A stretch of DNA of 64,000 nucleotides from Pseudomonas pharyngis (GTDB taxonomy: Bacteria; Pseudomonadota; Gammaproteobacteria; Pseudomonadales; Pseudomonadaceae). Shown here one piece after another: positions 41,213-50,775 of the stretch. The DNA is taken from contig NZ_BQID01000002.1 of assembly GCF_021602345.1 (NCBI RefSeq), positions 310,001 to 374,000 of the forward strand, written 5' to 3'. Position 1 is the stretch's first letter. Each line of letters opens with the position of its first letter. The notes under the pieces are model-generated. The model made no database searches, was not told the origin of the DNA, and worked only from the letters and a program-made list of their open reading frames with translations. The translations under genes and the position numbers were made by a program.

Positions 41213-42910
41213 ATGGTTAGTTCTACGACTGCGGCGCTCGCGCGTCGCCCGGTCTGCTCGTCTGCACCCTTTGGTTTGAGCGTCGCTGCGCTGCTGGTGC
41301 TGTGCAGCCAGGCCGCTCACGCTTTCGACATCGATACCGGCAACCCGGATTTCAAGCTGCGTTGGGACAACACGGTCAAGTACAGCGCTGCCTGGCGCAC
41401 GCAGAATCCGAGCAGCAAGTTGACCGAGGGGCAGGTGGCGCTCAATCAGGACGATGGAGATCGTGCGTTCAAAAAAGGCCTGATCTCCAATCGCACCGAC
41501 ATCCTCTCGGAGCTTGATTTGTCGTTTCAGGACTTCGGCGCACGTTTGAGCGGTGCAGCGTGGTACGACAGCGAGTACCAGGGCAACAACGACAATAACG
41601 ATCCGTCCCGCGCCAACGCACGTTCGGTGGGCTACGACGAGTTCACCGATGACACCCGTCATTTGCACGGTGGTGACGGCGAAATCCTCGACGCCTTCGT
41701 CTACTGGAACGGTGAACTGGCCGACCGTGCAACGTCAGTGCGCGCCGGCCGTCATGGCCTGATCTGGGGCGAAAGCCTGTTCTTCGGCGCCAACGGCATT
41801 GCCGGTGGCATGGCCCCGGTTGATGTGGTCAAGGCGCAGTCGGTGCCTAATACGCAGTTCAAGGAAATCACCCGTCCGGTCAATCAACTGTCTGGCACTT
41901 TCCAACTGACTGACGACGTCTCGCTCGGGGCGTATTACCAACTTGAATGGGAAGAAACCCGACTGCCCGCCGCCGGCAGCTATTTCTCCACCAGCGACAC
42001 CATTGGCGAAGGCAATGAGCGTCTGATCGTCGGTGCACCGTTTCCGGCATTCCTCGGCGGCAACCCGGCCAGTCCCGCCGCGTTTTTCCACGGTAATGAC
42101 AAGGAAGCGCGCAGTTCGGGGCAGGGCGGTCTGCAACTGAAATACAGCGCTGAGACCGTCGAATACGGCCTCTACGCCATTCAGTACCACGACAAGACAC
42201 CCAAGCTGTATCTGAAACCGTCAACGGCGGCGCCGAACTTCAGCACCGGACAGATCGGCGAGTACTACTGGGTTTACCCCGAAGATATTCGCGCGCTGGG
42301 TGCGAGTTTTTCCACCACCGTGGACGAGTACAGCTTCGCCGGTGAAGCGTCGATGCGCTGGAACATGCCGCTGGTTTCGAACGGTCAGACCGTGCTGCCC
42401 GGCGTCATCGCAGACAACGATGATGACGCGTTGTACGCCGTGGGTCGCACCGCTCACGTCAACTTGAACGTGTTGGCATCGTTTGGCCCCAACTTCATCG
42501 CCCGCGAGTCCGGACTGGTTGGCGAAGTGGCGTGGAACCGTTTGCTCAGCGTCACTAAAAATCGCGCCGCGCTGGACCCGAACGCCACCGATGATGGCCT
42601 CGGTTTCAAAGTCGTCTACACGCCGACGTACCGCCAGTTCTTCTCCGGCATCGATATCAGCATTCCAGTCGGCGTCAGTTACTTCCCGCTGGGCAAATCA
42701 GCGGTGGTCAGTTCGTTCGGCCCGGACAACGGTGGCGACATCAACATCGGCATCACCGCCACATACCTCGATCGCGTCACGGCCGGCCTGACCTACACGC
42801 ATTACTACGGCGCCGAGGACACCAACCTCAACGGCCTCAGCCAGTTCAATTACAAGCAATCGCTGAAGGATCGGGATTACCTCGCCTTCTCCGTCAAGAC
42901 CACGTTTTAA
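41213..42910 (+). CDS. DUF1302 outer-membrane protein
   Basis: Predicted outer-membrane barrel of 565 residues with signal peptide ending AAHA and mature start FDIDTGNPDFKLRWDNTVKYS, typical of DUF1302. The C-terminus ends DRDYLAFSVKTTF with a terminal Phe as in barrel proteins. DUF1302 and DUF1329 proteins are commonly encoded together with RND permeases in clusters for hydrophobic substrates; uptake or export of such compounds is the usual suggestion, not proven. AAGAGG lies before the ATG. Confidence 0.88.
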   Translation: MVSSTTAALARRPVCSSAPFGLSVAALLVLCSQAAHAFDIDTGNPDFKLRWDNTVKYSAAWRTQNPSSKLTEGQVALNQDDGDRAFKKGLISNRTDILSELDLSFQDFGARLSGAAWYDSEYQGNNDNNDPSRANARSVGYDEFTDDTRHLHGGDGEILDAFVYWNGELADRATSVRAGRHGLIWGESLFFGANGIAGGMAPVDVVKAQSVPNTQFKEITRPVNQLSGTFQLTDDVSLGAYYQLEWEETRLPAAGSYFSTSDTIGEGNERLIVGAPFPAFLGGNPASPAAFFHGNDKEARSSGQGGLQLKYSAETVEYGLYAIQYHDKTPKLYLKPSTAAPNFSTGQIGEYYWVYPEDIRALGASFSTTVDEYSFAGEASMRWNMPLVSNGQTVLPGVIADNDDDALYAVGRTAHVNLNVLASFGPNFIARESGLVGEVAWNRLLSVTKNRAALDPNATDDGLGFKVVYTPTYRQFFSGIDISIPVGVSYFPLGKSAVVSSFGPDNGGDINIGITATYLDRVTAGLTYTHYYGAEDTNLNGLSQFNYKQSLKDRDYLAFSVKTTF

Positions 42911-42922
42911 GAGGACTTGCGC

Positions 42923-44311
42923 ATGACTTCTCACCACCACAATCGCTTCCCACGGCTGAAGGCCCTGTGCTTTGCCTTGCTCGGAACGCTGACCGTCCTG
43001 AGTCAGGTTGCAACTGCGGCCACCGCAGAAGAGGCGGCCAAACTGTCGAGCAGTCTCACGCCAATGGGTGCCGAACGCGCAGGCAATGCCGACGGCAGCA
43101 TTCCGGCCTGGCAGGGCGGTTACACCAAGGTCGACCCGGCGTATAAACCGGGCGGCAAACGCAGCGATCCGTTTGCGGCCGACAAGCCGCTGTTCAGCAT
43201 CACCTCGAAAAACCTGGCGCAATACGCCGCCAAGCTCAGCGATGGCACCAAGGAAATGTTCAAGCGTTTTCCCGAGACCTATCGCATAGATGTCTATCCG
43301 ACCCGTCGCACGGCCGCCGCGCCGCAATGGGTGTATGACAACACCCTGAAAAACGCGACCCGCGCCAAACTGGTCGACAGCAGCGCCGGACCGGTGCCCG
43401 AAGGTGCGTTTGGCGGTATTCCATTCCCGATTCCGCATAACGGCGCCGAAGCCATGTGGAACCACATCCTCAACTGGCGCGGCACGTCACTGGCCATGCA
43501 CTTTCGCCATTACCTGATGACCGCAGACGGCAAACAGGTGATGACCACCGACGGCCAGGCGATCCAGGACATGCCGTATTACTACCAGGACGGCACGCCG
43601 GAAAGCTTCGCCGGTGATTACTGGCTGTTCCGCCTGCTGAACGTCGGCCCGCCGTTGCGTGCCGGTGAGCAAATCATGGGGCGCACCAATATCAACGGCG
43701 ACAAGTCCCAGGCCCACGTCTATCTGACCGGCCAGCGCCGCGTGCGCAAGTTGCCGAATGCCTGTTGCGACACACCGACGCCGGCCACCGCCGGGGTGAT
43801 GTCGTTCGATGAGTTGAGCGTGTTCCAGGGGCGCATCGATCGCTTCGACTGGAAACTGGTCGGCAAGCAGGAAATGTACATCCCTTACAACACCAACAAA
43901 GTCCTGACGGCCGGCAAACCGGAAGATTTGTTCCTGGCTCATCACATGAACCCCGATTACGTGCGCTGGGAATTGCACCGCGTGTGGGTGGTGGACGCCG
44001 AACTCGCGCCGGGCAAGCGTCACCAATTGCCGAAAGGCCGCTACTACCTCGACGAAGATACCTGGCAAGCCATGCTCGGCGATCGCTGGGACGCCAACGG
44101 CCAACTCGCCAAAACCTTGTGGTCGCTGCCCGCCGTGCTGCCGGATCTGCCAGCGCAAGCGCAGCTGTCTTCGGGGTTCTACGACCTGACCTCCGGCGCC
44201 TGGTTTATCCAGAACGTCTACACCGGTCTGCCTGAGCAATACGGCGTGGTCGATCGCTACAAGGCGTCTGAATTCTCGCCGGCGGCGATGGCGGGTGCCG
44301 GGGTTCGTTGA
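42923..44311 (+). CDS. DUF1329 periplasmic/outer-membrane-associated protein
   Basis: Secreted protein of 462 residues with signal peptide (ALCFALLGTLTVLSQVATAA). DUF1329 signatures are AERAGNADGSIPAWQGGYTK, GGIPFPIPHNGAEAMWNH and the later RWELHRVWVVDAEL (each part of longer conserved blocks). It resembles LolB-like or outer-membrane lipoprotein-sorting folds. ATG 42923 has GAGGA 7 bases upstream, 12 bp past the DUF1302 stop. Function unknown; acts with DUF1302 and RND partners by context. Confidence 0.88.
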   Translation: MTSHHHNRFPRLKALCFALLGTLTVLSQVATAATAEEAAKLSSSLTPMGAERAGNADGSIPAWQGGYTKVDPAYKPGGKRSDPFAADKPLFSITSKNLAQYAAKLSDGTKEMFKRFPETYRIDVYPTRRTAAAPQWVYDNTLKNATRAKLVDSSAGPVPEGAFGGIPFPIPHNGAEAMWNHILNWRGTSLAMHFRHYLMTADGKQVMTTDGQAIQDMPYYYQDGTPESFAGDYWLFRLLNVGPPLRAGEQIMGRTNINGDKSQAHVYLTGQRRVRKLPNACCDTPTPATAGVMSFDELSVFQGRIDRFDWKLVGKQEMYIPYNTNKVLTAGKPEDLFLAHHMNPDYVRWELHRVWVVDAELAPGKRHQLPKGRYYLDEDTWQAMLGDRWDANGQLAKTLWSLPAVLPDLPAQAQLSSGFYDLTSGAWFIQNVYTGLPEQYGVVDRYKASEFSPAAMAGAGVR

Positions 44312-44317
44312 ATCGGG

Positions 44318-44346
44318 CCGGATCGCCACACGGTGTGGCGATCCGG
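44318..44346. other. Strong stem-loop between DUF1329 and YCF48-like genes
   Basis: A near-perfect 14-bp inverted repeat, CCGGATCGCCACAC and GTGTGGCGATCCGG, around a single G, followed by TTT. It starts 6 bp after the DUF1329 stop and lies 26 bp before the next start codon. It may partly end transcription or protect the upstream mRNA segment, lowering expression of the membrane genes that follow. Confidence 0.6.
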
Positions 44347-44371
44347 TTTCACAGGTGGTTTCGAGGTCGGT

Positions 44372-45475
44372 ATGAACAGAATCTGTCAGGTGCTCGGGCG
44401 GTTGTTAGCGTTACTGGCGCTGCCTTGCGTATTACCCGTGAGCCAGGCTCAGGCTGCTGTCGTTGGGGATGTATTGCACACCCCGGCGATGCGCGCGCCG
44501 CAGGCCCGGCAAGCCGTGTTGCTTGATCTGGCGCGGGCAGGTGCGCGGTTGGTGGCGGTCGGCGAACGCGGCATCGTCTTGCTCTCCGATGACAACGGTA
44601 TCAATTGGCGGCAGGCGCAGGTGCCGGTCTCCGTCAGCCTTACGGCGGTGCAGTTTGTCGATGCCAACACGGGCTGGGCGGTCGGTCATGCCGGTGCGGT
44701 GCTGGTCTCCCACGACGGCGGCGAAAACTGGGCGTTGCAGCTGGACGGCAACCGCGCTGCGCAACTGGAGTTGCACGCCGCACGCGAGCAACTGCCGACA
44801 GCGATTGACCCCGACGCAGCGGCGGCGCGCGTGCAAACCGCCGAACGGATGGTCAGCGAAGGCGCGGACAAACCGTTTCTCAGCCTCAAGTTCACCGATG
44901 CGCGTCACGGCCTGATCGTCGGCGCCTACGGCCTCGCGTTTACCACCGAAGACGGCGGCGTGAGCTGGCACTCGCTGATGGGCCAGATCGACAATCCGAT
45001 GGGCGCGCATCTGTATGCCATCGCGCAACACGGCGAGCGTTGGTTCATCTCCGGCGAGCAAGGTTATGTGGCGCGTTCCGAGGACGGTGGACAATCTTTC
45101 GTCGCGCTCGACAGCCCGTACAGCGGCAGCCTCTTCGCCCTGCAAGTGCGCGATGACGGCACGCTGCTGGCGGCAGGACTGAAAGGCAACGCGTTCATTT
45201 CCACCGACGACGGTAACAGCTTTCTGCCCGCGCCCGTACCGATGCCGGTTTCCTTCAGTGAAGCGATTCGCACCGCCGACGGCCAGCTGTTGTTGATCAA
45301 TCAGGCGGGCGCAATGTTTCGCACCTCGGGTGATGCACCCACCCTTCAGCCTTTCGGCAAACCGCTGGGCAAATCGATTTCCAGTGTCGTGCAGGCCGCT
45401 GATGGCAGCCTGGTGCTGGCCGGTTTCACCGGGTTGACGCGGCTTGCATCGCCCACTGCTACAGCTTCGGAGTGA
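44372..45475 (+). CDS. YCF48/photosystem-II-stability-factor-like beta-propeller protein
   Basis: Secreted seven-bladed propeller of 367 residues with a signal peptide (LLALLALPCVLPVSQAQA). Repeated BNR-type blades are visible: LLSDDNGINWRQ, LVSHDGGENWAL, FTTEDGGVSWHS, ARSEDGGQSFVA and ISTDDGNSFLP. In non-photosynthetic bacteria such proteins accompany RND permeases and DUF1302/1329 proteins; a role in assembling the envelope complex is a guess. ATG 44372 follows GAGG by 5 bases. Its stop is 4 bp before the RND start. Confidence 0.87.
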   Translation: MNRICQVLGRLLALLALPCVLPVSQAQAAVVGDVLHTPAMRAPQARQAVLLDLARAGARLVAVGERGIVLLSDDNGINWRQAQVPVSVSLTAVQFVDANTGWAVGHAGAVLVSHDGGENWALQLDGNRAAQLELHAAREQLPTAIDPDAAAARVQTAERMVSEGADKPFLSLKFTDARHGLIVGAYGLAFTTEDGGVSWHSLMGQIDNPMGAHLYAIAQHGERWFISGEQGYVARSEDGGQSFVALDSPYSGSLFALQVRDDGTLLAAGLKGNAFISTDDGNSFLPAPVPMPVSFSEAIRTADGQLLLINQAGAMFRTSGDAPTLQPFGKPLGKSISSVVQAADGSLVLAGFTGLTRLASPTATASE

Positions 45476-45479
45476 GGTT

Positions 45480-47954
45480 ATGAAACCATTCGACAACGCC
45501 ACGGCCAGCCTGGCGAGTTTCGACCCGCGCTCCGGCTCGGTCGTGGAACGCACTTTGTTCAATCACCGGTTGTGGGTGTTGCTGGTGTGCCTGGTGACCA
45601 CGCTCTTCTTGGGCTATCAGGCCACGCGCGTCGAGCTGAACGCCAGTTTCGAAAAGATGATTCCCACACAACAACCCTACATCGCCAATTATCTGCAACA
45701 TCAAAAGCAGCTCAGCGGTCTGGGCAACTCCTTGCGCATTGTCGTCGCCAATCGCCAGGGCGATATCTACGACGCTGATTATCTGAAAACCTTGCAGGCG
45801 TTGAGCGACAAGCTTTACCTGCTGCCCGGCGTCGACCGTGCCTACATGAAGTCGCTGTGGACGCCCGCAACACGTTGGGTCGCAGTGACTGAAGACGGCC
45901 TGGATGGCGGCCCGGTGATTCCGGATGATTACGCTGGCACACCGGCCAGTCTTGAGGCCTTGCGTCGCAACGTGCAGCGCTCCAACGAGCTCGGTCAACT
46001 GGTGGCGTTCGATCAAACCTCGAGCATCATTTATGTGCCGTTGCTGGCGACCACTGCTGACGGCCAGGCGCTGAGTTATTCGGTGCTGTCCGAGCAACTG
46101 GAGGCGTTGCGCAGCGAGTACCAGAACGACAGGATCGACATCCACATCACCGGCTTCGCGAAAAAGGTCGGCGACCTGATTGCCGGGCTCAAGCAGATCC
46201 TGTTGTTCTTCGCCGTCGCGATCCTGATCACCACCGCCGTGCTGTTCTGGTACACACGCTGCCTGCGCAGCACCGTGCTGGTGGTGTTCTGCTCGCTGGT
46301 GGCGGTGGTCTGGCAACTGGGTCTGTTGCCGTTGCTCGACTATCAGCTGGATCCGTACTCGGTGCTGGTGCCGTTTCTGGTGTTTGCCATCGGCATGAGC
46401 CACGGCGCGCAGAAAATGAACGGCATCATGCAGGACATCGGTCGCGGCATGCACCGGGTCGTTGCCGCACGTTTCACCTTTCGCCGGCTGTTCCTGGCCG
46501 GGCTGACGGCATTGTTGTGCGACGCAGTGGGTTTTGCCGTGCTGATGCTGATCAAGATCCAGGTGATTCAGGATCTGGCTGTGATCGCCAGCATCGGTGT
46601 AGCGGTGTTGATTTTCACCAACCTGATTCTGCTGCCGGTGTTGCTGTCCTATGTCGGCGTAACGCCGCGTGCGGCGCAATTGAGCCTCAAGAGCGAGCAG
46701 AACGATCAGACCGGGGCGCGGCGTCATGGCTTCTGGCGTTTTCTCGATCTGTTTACCCGACGTCGCTGGGCCAGCCTGTGCATTGCCATCAGCCTGGCGT
46801 TGGCGGCATTGGGTTTTGTGGTCAGCCTGCAATTGAAGATCGGTGATCTGGATGCCGGTGCACCGGAGCTGCGTGCTGACTCGCGCTACAACCAGGACGA
46901 TGCGTTTCTGACCCGGCATTACGGTGCCAGCAGTGATTTGTTCGCGGTGATGGTCAAGACCCCGGCCGGGCAATGTGCGCGTTACGACATCCTTGCCAAG
47001 GTCGATGCGCTGGACTGGCAACTGCGCGCGCTGCCGGGGGTGGATTCGACCAACTCGCTGGCCTTGCTCAACCGGCGCATGCTGGTTGGCCTCAGCGAAG
47101 GCAGCGCCAAGTGGTACGAGCTGCAGAACAATCAGGCGATGCTCAACATGATCACCGCCAGTGCGCCACGCGGCTTGTACAACGAGGACTGCAGCCTGCT
47201 GACGCTGTACGCCTATCTCACCGACCACAAGGCTGAAACGCTGACGCGGCTGGTCGATCATGTCGAGCAATTCGCCGCCGCCAATAACAACGATGATGTG
47301 CAGTTCCTGCTGGCAGCGGGCAATGCCGGCATCGAAGCGGCGACCAATATCGTGGTCAAACAGGCCAATCGCGAGATGTTGTTCTGGGTCTACGGCGCGG
47401 TGATCGTCCTGTGCCTGATCACCTTCCGTTCGTGGCGCGCCACGCTGTGCGCGGTGATTCCACTGATGGTCACCTCGATCCTCTGCGAAGCATTGATGGT
47501 CTGGCTGAACATCGGCGTGAAGGTCGCGACGTTGCCGGTCATTGCGTTGGGGGTCGGCATTGGCGTCGATTATGCGTTGTATGTGATGAGCATTCTGCTC
47601 GGCCATCTGCGCCAGGGCGCGAGCCTGTCCGAGGCTTATTACCGCGCACTGGTGTCCACCGGCAAAGTGGTGATGCTCACTGGTATCACGCTCGCCATTG
47701 GCGTGGCCACGTGGATCTTCTCGCCGATCAAATTCCAGGCTGACATGGGCGTGCTGCTGGCGTTCATGTTCGTCTGGAACATGGTCGGCGCACTGGTGTT
47801 GTTGCCAGCGCTGGCGTACTTCCTGCTGCCTGCACGGCGCACGAACACCGACGCGGAAACGCCAGCGGAGGCAGTCGATGTGGCCGTGCCGTCACGAGCT
47901 GTGGCGGTAGATATTGTTCAATCGCGTCATCGGGAGACCTGTCATGGCCGTTGA
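45480..47954 (+). CDS. RND-superfamily (MMPL-type) transporter
   Basis: Inner-membrane RND permease of 824 residues with twelve predicted helices in two halves, each preceded by a large periplasmic loop. The first helix is WVLLVCLVTTLFLGY; the blocks SHGAQKMNGIMQD and GVGIGVDYALYVMS are typical of helices 4 and 10 in MMPL/HpnN-like permeases. No membrane-fusion or TolC gene is adjacent, matching the DUF1302-DUF1329-YCF48 type of cluster. GTGAGG precedes the ATG; the stop overlaps the MFS start by 11 bases. Likely moves a hydrophobic substrate or product. Confidence 0.9.
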   Translation: MKPFDNATASLASFDPRSGSVVERTLFNHRLWVLLVCLVTTLFLGYQATRVELNASFEKMIPTQQPYIANYLQHQKQLSGLGNSLRIVVANRQGDIYDADYLKTLQALSDKLYLLPGVDRAYMKSLWTPATRWVAVTEDGLDGGPVIPDDYAGTPASLEALRRNVQRSNELGQLVAFDQTSSIIYVPLLATTADGQALSYSVLSEQLEALRSEYQNDRIDIHITGFAKKVGDLIAGLKQILLFFAVAILITTAVLFWYTRCLRSTVLVVFCSLVAVVWQLGLLPLLDYQLDPYSVLVPFLVFAIGMSHGAQKMNGIMQDIGRGMHRVVAARFTFRRLFLAGLTALLCDAVGFAVLMLIKIQVIQDLAVIASIGVAVLIFTNLILLPVLLSYVGVTPRAAQLSLKSEQNDQTGARRHGFWRFLDLFTRRRWASLCIAISLALAALGFVVSLQLKIGDLDAGAPELRADSRYNQDDAFLTRHYGASSDLFAVMVKTPAGQCARYDILAKVDALDWQLRALPGVDSTNSLALLNRRMLVGLSEGSAKWYELQNNQAMLNMITASAPRGLYNEDCSLLTLYAYLTDHKAETLTRLVDHVEQFAAANNNDDVQFLLAAGNAGIEAATNIVVKQANREMLFWVYGAVIVLCLITFRSWRATLCAVIPLMVTSILCEALMVWLNIGVKVATLPVIALGVGIGVDYALYVMSILLGHLRQGASLSEAYYRALVSTGKVVMLTGITLAIGVATWIFSPIKFQADMGVLLAFMFVWNMVGALVLLPALAYFLLPARRTNTDAETPAEAVDVAVPSRAVAVDIVQSRHRETCHGR

Positions 47955-49191
47955 ATCTTCATTGGAAAGCAGCGGCCGCCGTGCCGGTTTGTCGCAATCG
48001 TTGCTGTTGCTGCTCGGCAGCTGTCTGCCCGTGCTCGGCGCGGTATTGCTCGCACCGGTATTGCCGCGCATGCAGGCACATTTTGCCGATGTCGCGGGCA
48101 GCACCGTGCTGGTGCCGATCGTGCTGACGTTGCCGGCATTGATGATTGCATTGCTGGCACCGTTTGCCGGGGTCATCGCCGATCGGCTCGGACGCAAACC
48201 GCTGTTGTTGGCGAGCATGGCCCTGTACACGCTCTGCGGTGTGTTGCCGCTGTGGCTGGACTCGCTGCCGGCGATTGTCGCCAGCCGCGCCGGGATAGGT
48301 CTGGCGGAGGCGGGGATCATGACCTGCTGCACCACGCTGATGGGCGACTACTACAGCGGCGCACGCCGTGAACGCCTGTTTGCACTGCAAATGGTCGCGA
48401 CGTCGCTGTCTGCTGCGGTTTTTATCGCCTTGGGTGGTTTTCTCGGTCAGGACGACTGGCGCACGCCGTTTGCGCTGTACGCGGTCGGGCTGATCTTCCT
48501 GCCGCTGATGGCGTGGAAACTCTGGGAACCGCAACCCCGCGTGCAACCGGCAGCAACATTGCCGGTGCCAGCCCCGCGCGCATTTCCATGGCGGGCACTA
48601 ACACCCATGTATGCATTGTCGCTGCTCGCGGGCCTGAGCCTGTTCATCGTGCCGGTGCAGGCCGGCTACTTGCTCAACTTGTTGCACGTGGATGCGCCGC
48701 AGCAGATCGGCATGACCATGGGCGCCAATCAACTCGGTGTGCTCGTCGGGGCCTTGAGTTTTCGCCTGTTGAGCGGTCTGCGCAGCCAGCATGTGTTGCT
48801 GATTGCCTTTGGCCTGGCTGGCATCGGCGGGCTGTTGATGGCCGCTGCCGGCAGCCACGCGCAGGTGGTGGTCGCGGTACTGGTTAATGGTCTGGGCATC
48901 GGTCTGATGTTGCCGACGTTGATCACCTGGATCATGGCGCAAGTCGGCTTTGATCAGCGGGGGAGAGCGGCGGGGTGTTTCACCGCCGCGATTTTTGCCG
49001 GCGAGTTCATCAGCCCGCTGGTGGTACTCGCCATCACTTCCGGGGCTTCCACGGTGTTGCCTCAAGCACTGGCCATGATCGGTTGGCTGCAACTGGTTGT
49101 GGCGCTGTTTTGTCTGTCCGTGCCGAGGCTCGGTGGACTGTTGACCCGCAGCCATGTCGGCGGGCACGACTCCATCGGCAACGGCCATTGA
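47944..49191 (+). CDS. MFS transporter
   Basis: Major facilitator of 415 residues with twelve helices. The loop 2-3 signature is GVIADRLGRKPLLL; helix 4 has ASRAGIGLAEAGIMT. It resembles drug/metabolite exporters rather than the aromatic-acid symporter group. It begins within the last codons of the RND gene, so co-translation is likely. Direction and substrate are unknown; its position between the RND and catabolic genes suggests uptake or efflux of a pathway compound. Confidence 0.9.
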   Translation: MAVESSLESSGRRAGLSQSLLLLLGSCLPVLGAVLLAPVLPRMQAHFADVAGSTVLVPIVLTLPALMIALLAPFAGVIADRLGRKPLLLASMALYTLCGVLPLWLDSLPAIVASRAGIGLAEAGIMTCCTTLMGDYYSGARRERLFALQMVATSLSAAVFIALGGFLGQDDWRTPFALYAVGLIFLPLMAWKLWEPQPRVQPAATLPVPAPRAFPWRALTPMYALSLLAGLSLFIVPVQAGYLLNLLHVDAPQQIGMTMGANQLGVLVGALSFRLLSGLRSQHVLLIAFGLAGIGGLLMAAAGSHAQVVVAVLVNGLGIGLMLPTLITWIMAQVGFDQRGRAAGCFTAAIFAGEFISPLVVLAITSGASTVLPQALAMIGWLQLVVALFCLSVPRLGGLLTRSHVGGHDSIGNGH

Positions 49192-49204
49192 ACGAGGATT
49201 TTCC

Positions 49205-49786
49205 ATGCAAGCGCTTCCCCCATTCAAACGCGTGGTCACCGGACATGATGCCCAAGGCCGCGCGGTCGTCGCCAGTCACGGAGCAACTGCCAACGTCTTC
49301 GCACTGCAAGCGGTGCCAGGCACGGTGTTTCATGAAATATGGAACAGCAGCGGCAGTCCGGCACTGCTCGACAATGCCGATGATCCAACTAGCAAACCCT
49401 TGCAACTGAGCCCCGGCCCGCTAGGCAGTGTGATTCGTGTCGTCGACATTCCGCCGGACAGCGTGCAGAACCAGGTCAGCGATGCCTCTGCTGCGGCTGC
49501 ATTTGCCGAGATTGGCCAGGCGCACGCCGGCACCGGTCACGCCAACGCGCGACACAAACTGATGCACCGCACCGAAACCCTCGATTACGGCATCGTCACC
49601 GAAGGCGAAGTGTGGCTGGTGCTCGACGAGACAGAAGTCCACCTCAAACGCGGCGACGTGGTGGTTCAGCGCGGCACCCATCACGCGTGGAGCAACCGTA
49701 CCGAGGCCATGGCGCGCATGGTGTTTATTCTGCTGGACGGGCGTTTCGCCGCTGAATTGCAAGACTGCCCGGGAGAAAAATCATGA
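49205..49786 (+). CDS. Cupin-domain protein
   Basis: Single-cupin protein of 193 residues. The C-terminal cupin shows HRTETLDYGIVTEGEVWLVLD and LKRGDVVVQRGTHHAWSN; the metal-type His residues of motif 1 are only partly kept, with His at the start of HRTETLDY and HH in motif 2. Similar proteins occur beside FAH-family and oxygenase genes. ATG 49205 follows GAGGA by 7 bases. The FAH gene overlaps its stop by 4 bases. Catalytic role unknown. Confidence 0.85.
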   Translation: MQALPPFKRVVTGHDAQGRAVVASHGATANVFALQAVPGTVFHEIWNSSGSPALLDNADDPTSKPLQLSPGPLGSVIRVVDIPPDSVQNQVSDASAAAAFAEIGQAHAGTGHANARHKLMHRTETLDYGIVTEGEVWLVLDETEVHLKRGDVVVQRGTHHAWSNRTEAMARMVFILLDGRFAAELQDCPGEKS

Positions 49787-50766
49787 AGCTCGCAACCTTG
49801 AAAAACGGTAGCCGTGACGGCCAATTGGTGGTGGTTTCGCGTGACATGGCCCGGGCGCTGGACGCCCGTTCGGTAGCGCTGACCTTGCAGCAAGCCATCG
49901 AAAACTGGGCTGAAGCCGAGCCGCGTTTGCAAGCCCTGGCGCGTGAGCTTGAAAACCACGATTGCCGCGAGGCCTTTGCCTTCGACCCCGCGCAGGCGAT
50001 GGCCCCGTTGCCGCGTGCTTATCAATGGTGCGATGGCTCGGCGTTTCTCAGTCACGGTGCACTGATGCAGAAGGCGTTCAACCTCGACCCGATCGAAGGC
50101 GCTGACCGTACGCCGTTGATGTATCAGGGCGCCGGTGATGACTTCATCGGCGCACACGATGACATCGAACTGCCGAGCGAAAGCCAGGGCATCGATTTCG
50201 AAGGCGAATTTGTCGTGCTGGTCGATGATGTGCCGATGGGCTGTTCGGCGGAAAACGCGTTGCAGCACATCAAGCTGATTCTGCAGATCAATGATGTCAG
50301 CCTGCGTGCGCTGGCACCGCGTGAAATGCGCACCGGTTTTGGATTTCTGCAAGCAAAACCGTCCTCCAGTTTTGCCCCGCTGGCGATTACCCCGGATGAA
50401 CTCGGCGAAGCCTGGCGTGATGGGCGCGTCAATTTGCCCCTGCAAGTGCAATGGAACGGCGAGTGGTGTGGCCAGCCGCACGGCGCGCAGATGAACTTTC
50501 ATTTTGGCCAACTGATCGCCCACGCCGCGTTAACCCGGCGCTTGCGCGCCGGCACCCTGATCGGCTCCGGCACGGTGTCGAATGCCGAGCGCAACGTCGG
50601 CTCGGCGTGCATCGCCGAACGTCGGGCCATCGAGATGATCGAGCACGGCGCGCCGGTGACAGGCTTTATGCGTTTCGGTGATCGCGTGCGCATGGACGTC
50701 ACCGGCAGCGATGGCCGGTCACTGTTCGGTGCGATCGATCAACGCGTCGTCAAGGCCCACGGCTAA
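49783..50766 (+). CDS. Fumarylacetoacetate hydrolase family protein
   Basis: FAH-family enzyme of 327 residues, with metal ligands in QGIDFEGEFVVLVDD (Asp and two Glu, within DFEGEF) and the earlier DDFIGAHDDIELP. RVRMDVTGSDGRSLFGAIDQ closes the fold. Members hydrolyse or decarboxylate acylpyruvates and 2-hydroxyalkadienoates arising from ring cleavage, which fits the cluster. The ATG overlaps the cupin stop (ATGA). Confidence 0.9.
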   Translation: MKLATLKNGSRDGQLVVVSRDMARALDARSVALTLQQAIENWAEAEPRLQALARELENHDCREAFAFDPAQAMAPLPRAYQWCDGSAFLSHGALMQKAFNLDPIEGADRTPLMYQGAGDDFIGAHDDIELPSESQGIDFEGEFVVLVDDVPMGCSAENALQHIKLILQINDVSLRALAPREMRTGFGFLQAKPSSSFAPLAITPDELGEAWRDGRVNLPLQVQWNGEWCGQPHGAQMNFHFGQLIAHAALTRRLRAGTLIGSGTVSNAERNVGSACIAERRAIEMIEHGAPVTGFMRFGDRVRMDVTGSDGRSLFGAIDQRVVKAHG

Positions 50767-50775
50767 GGAACGCCC

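Noticed and set aside
45459-47606. 715-codon minus-strand open frame opposite the RND gene
   Set aside because: His- and Gln-rich shadow of a strong RND coding frame; no start signals.
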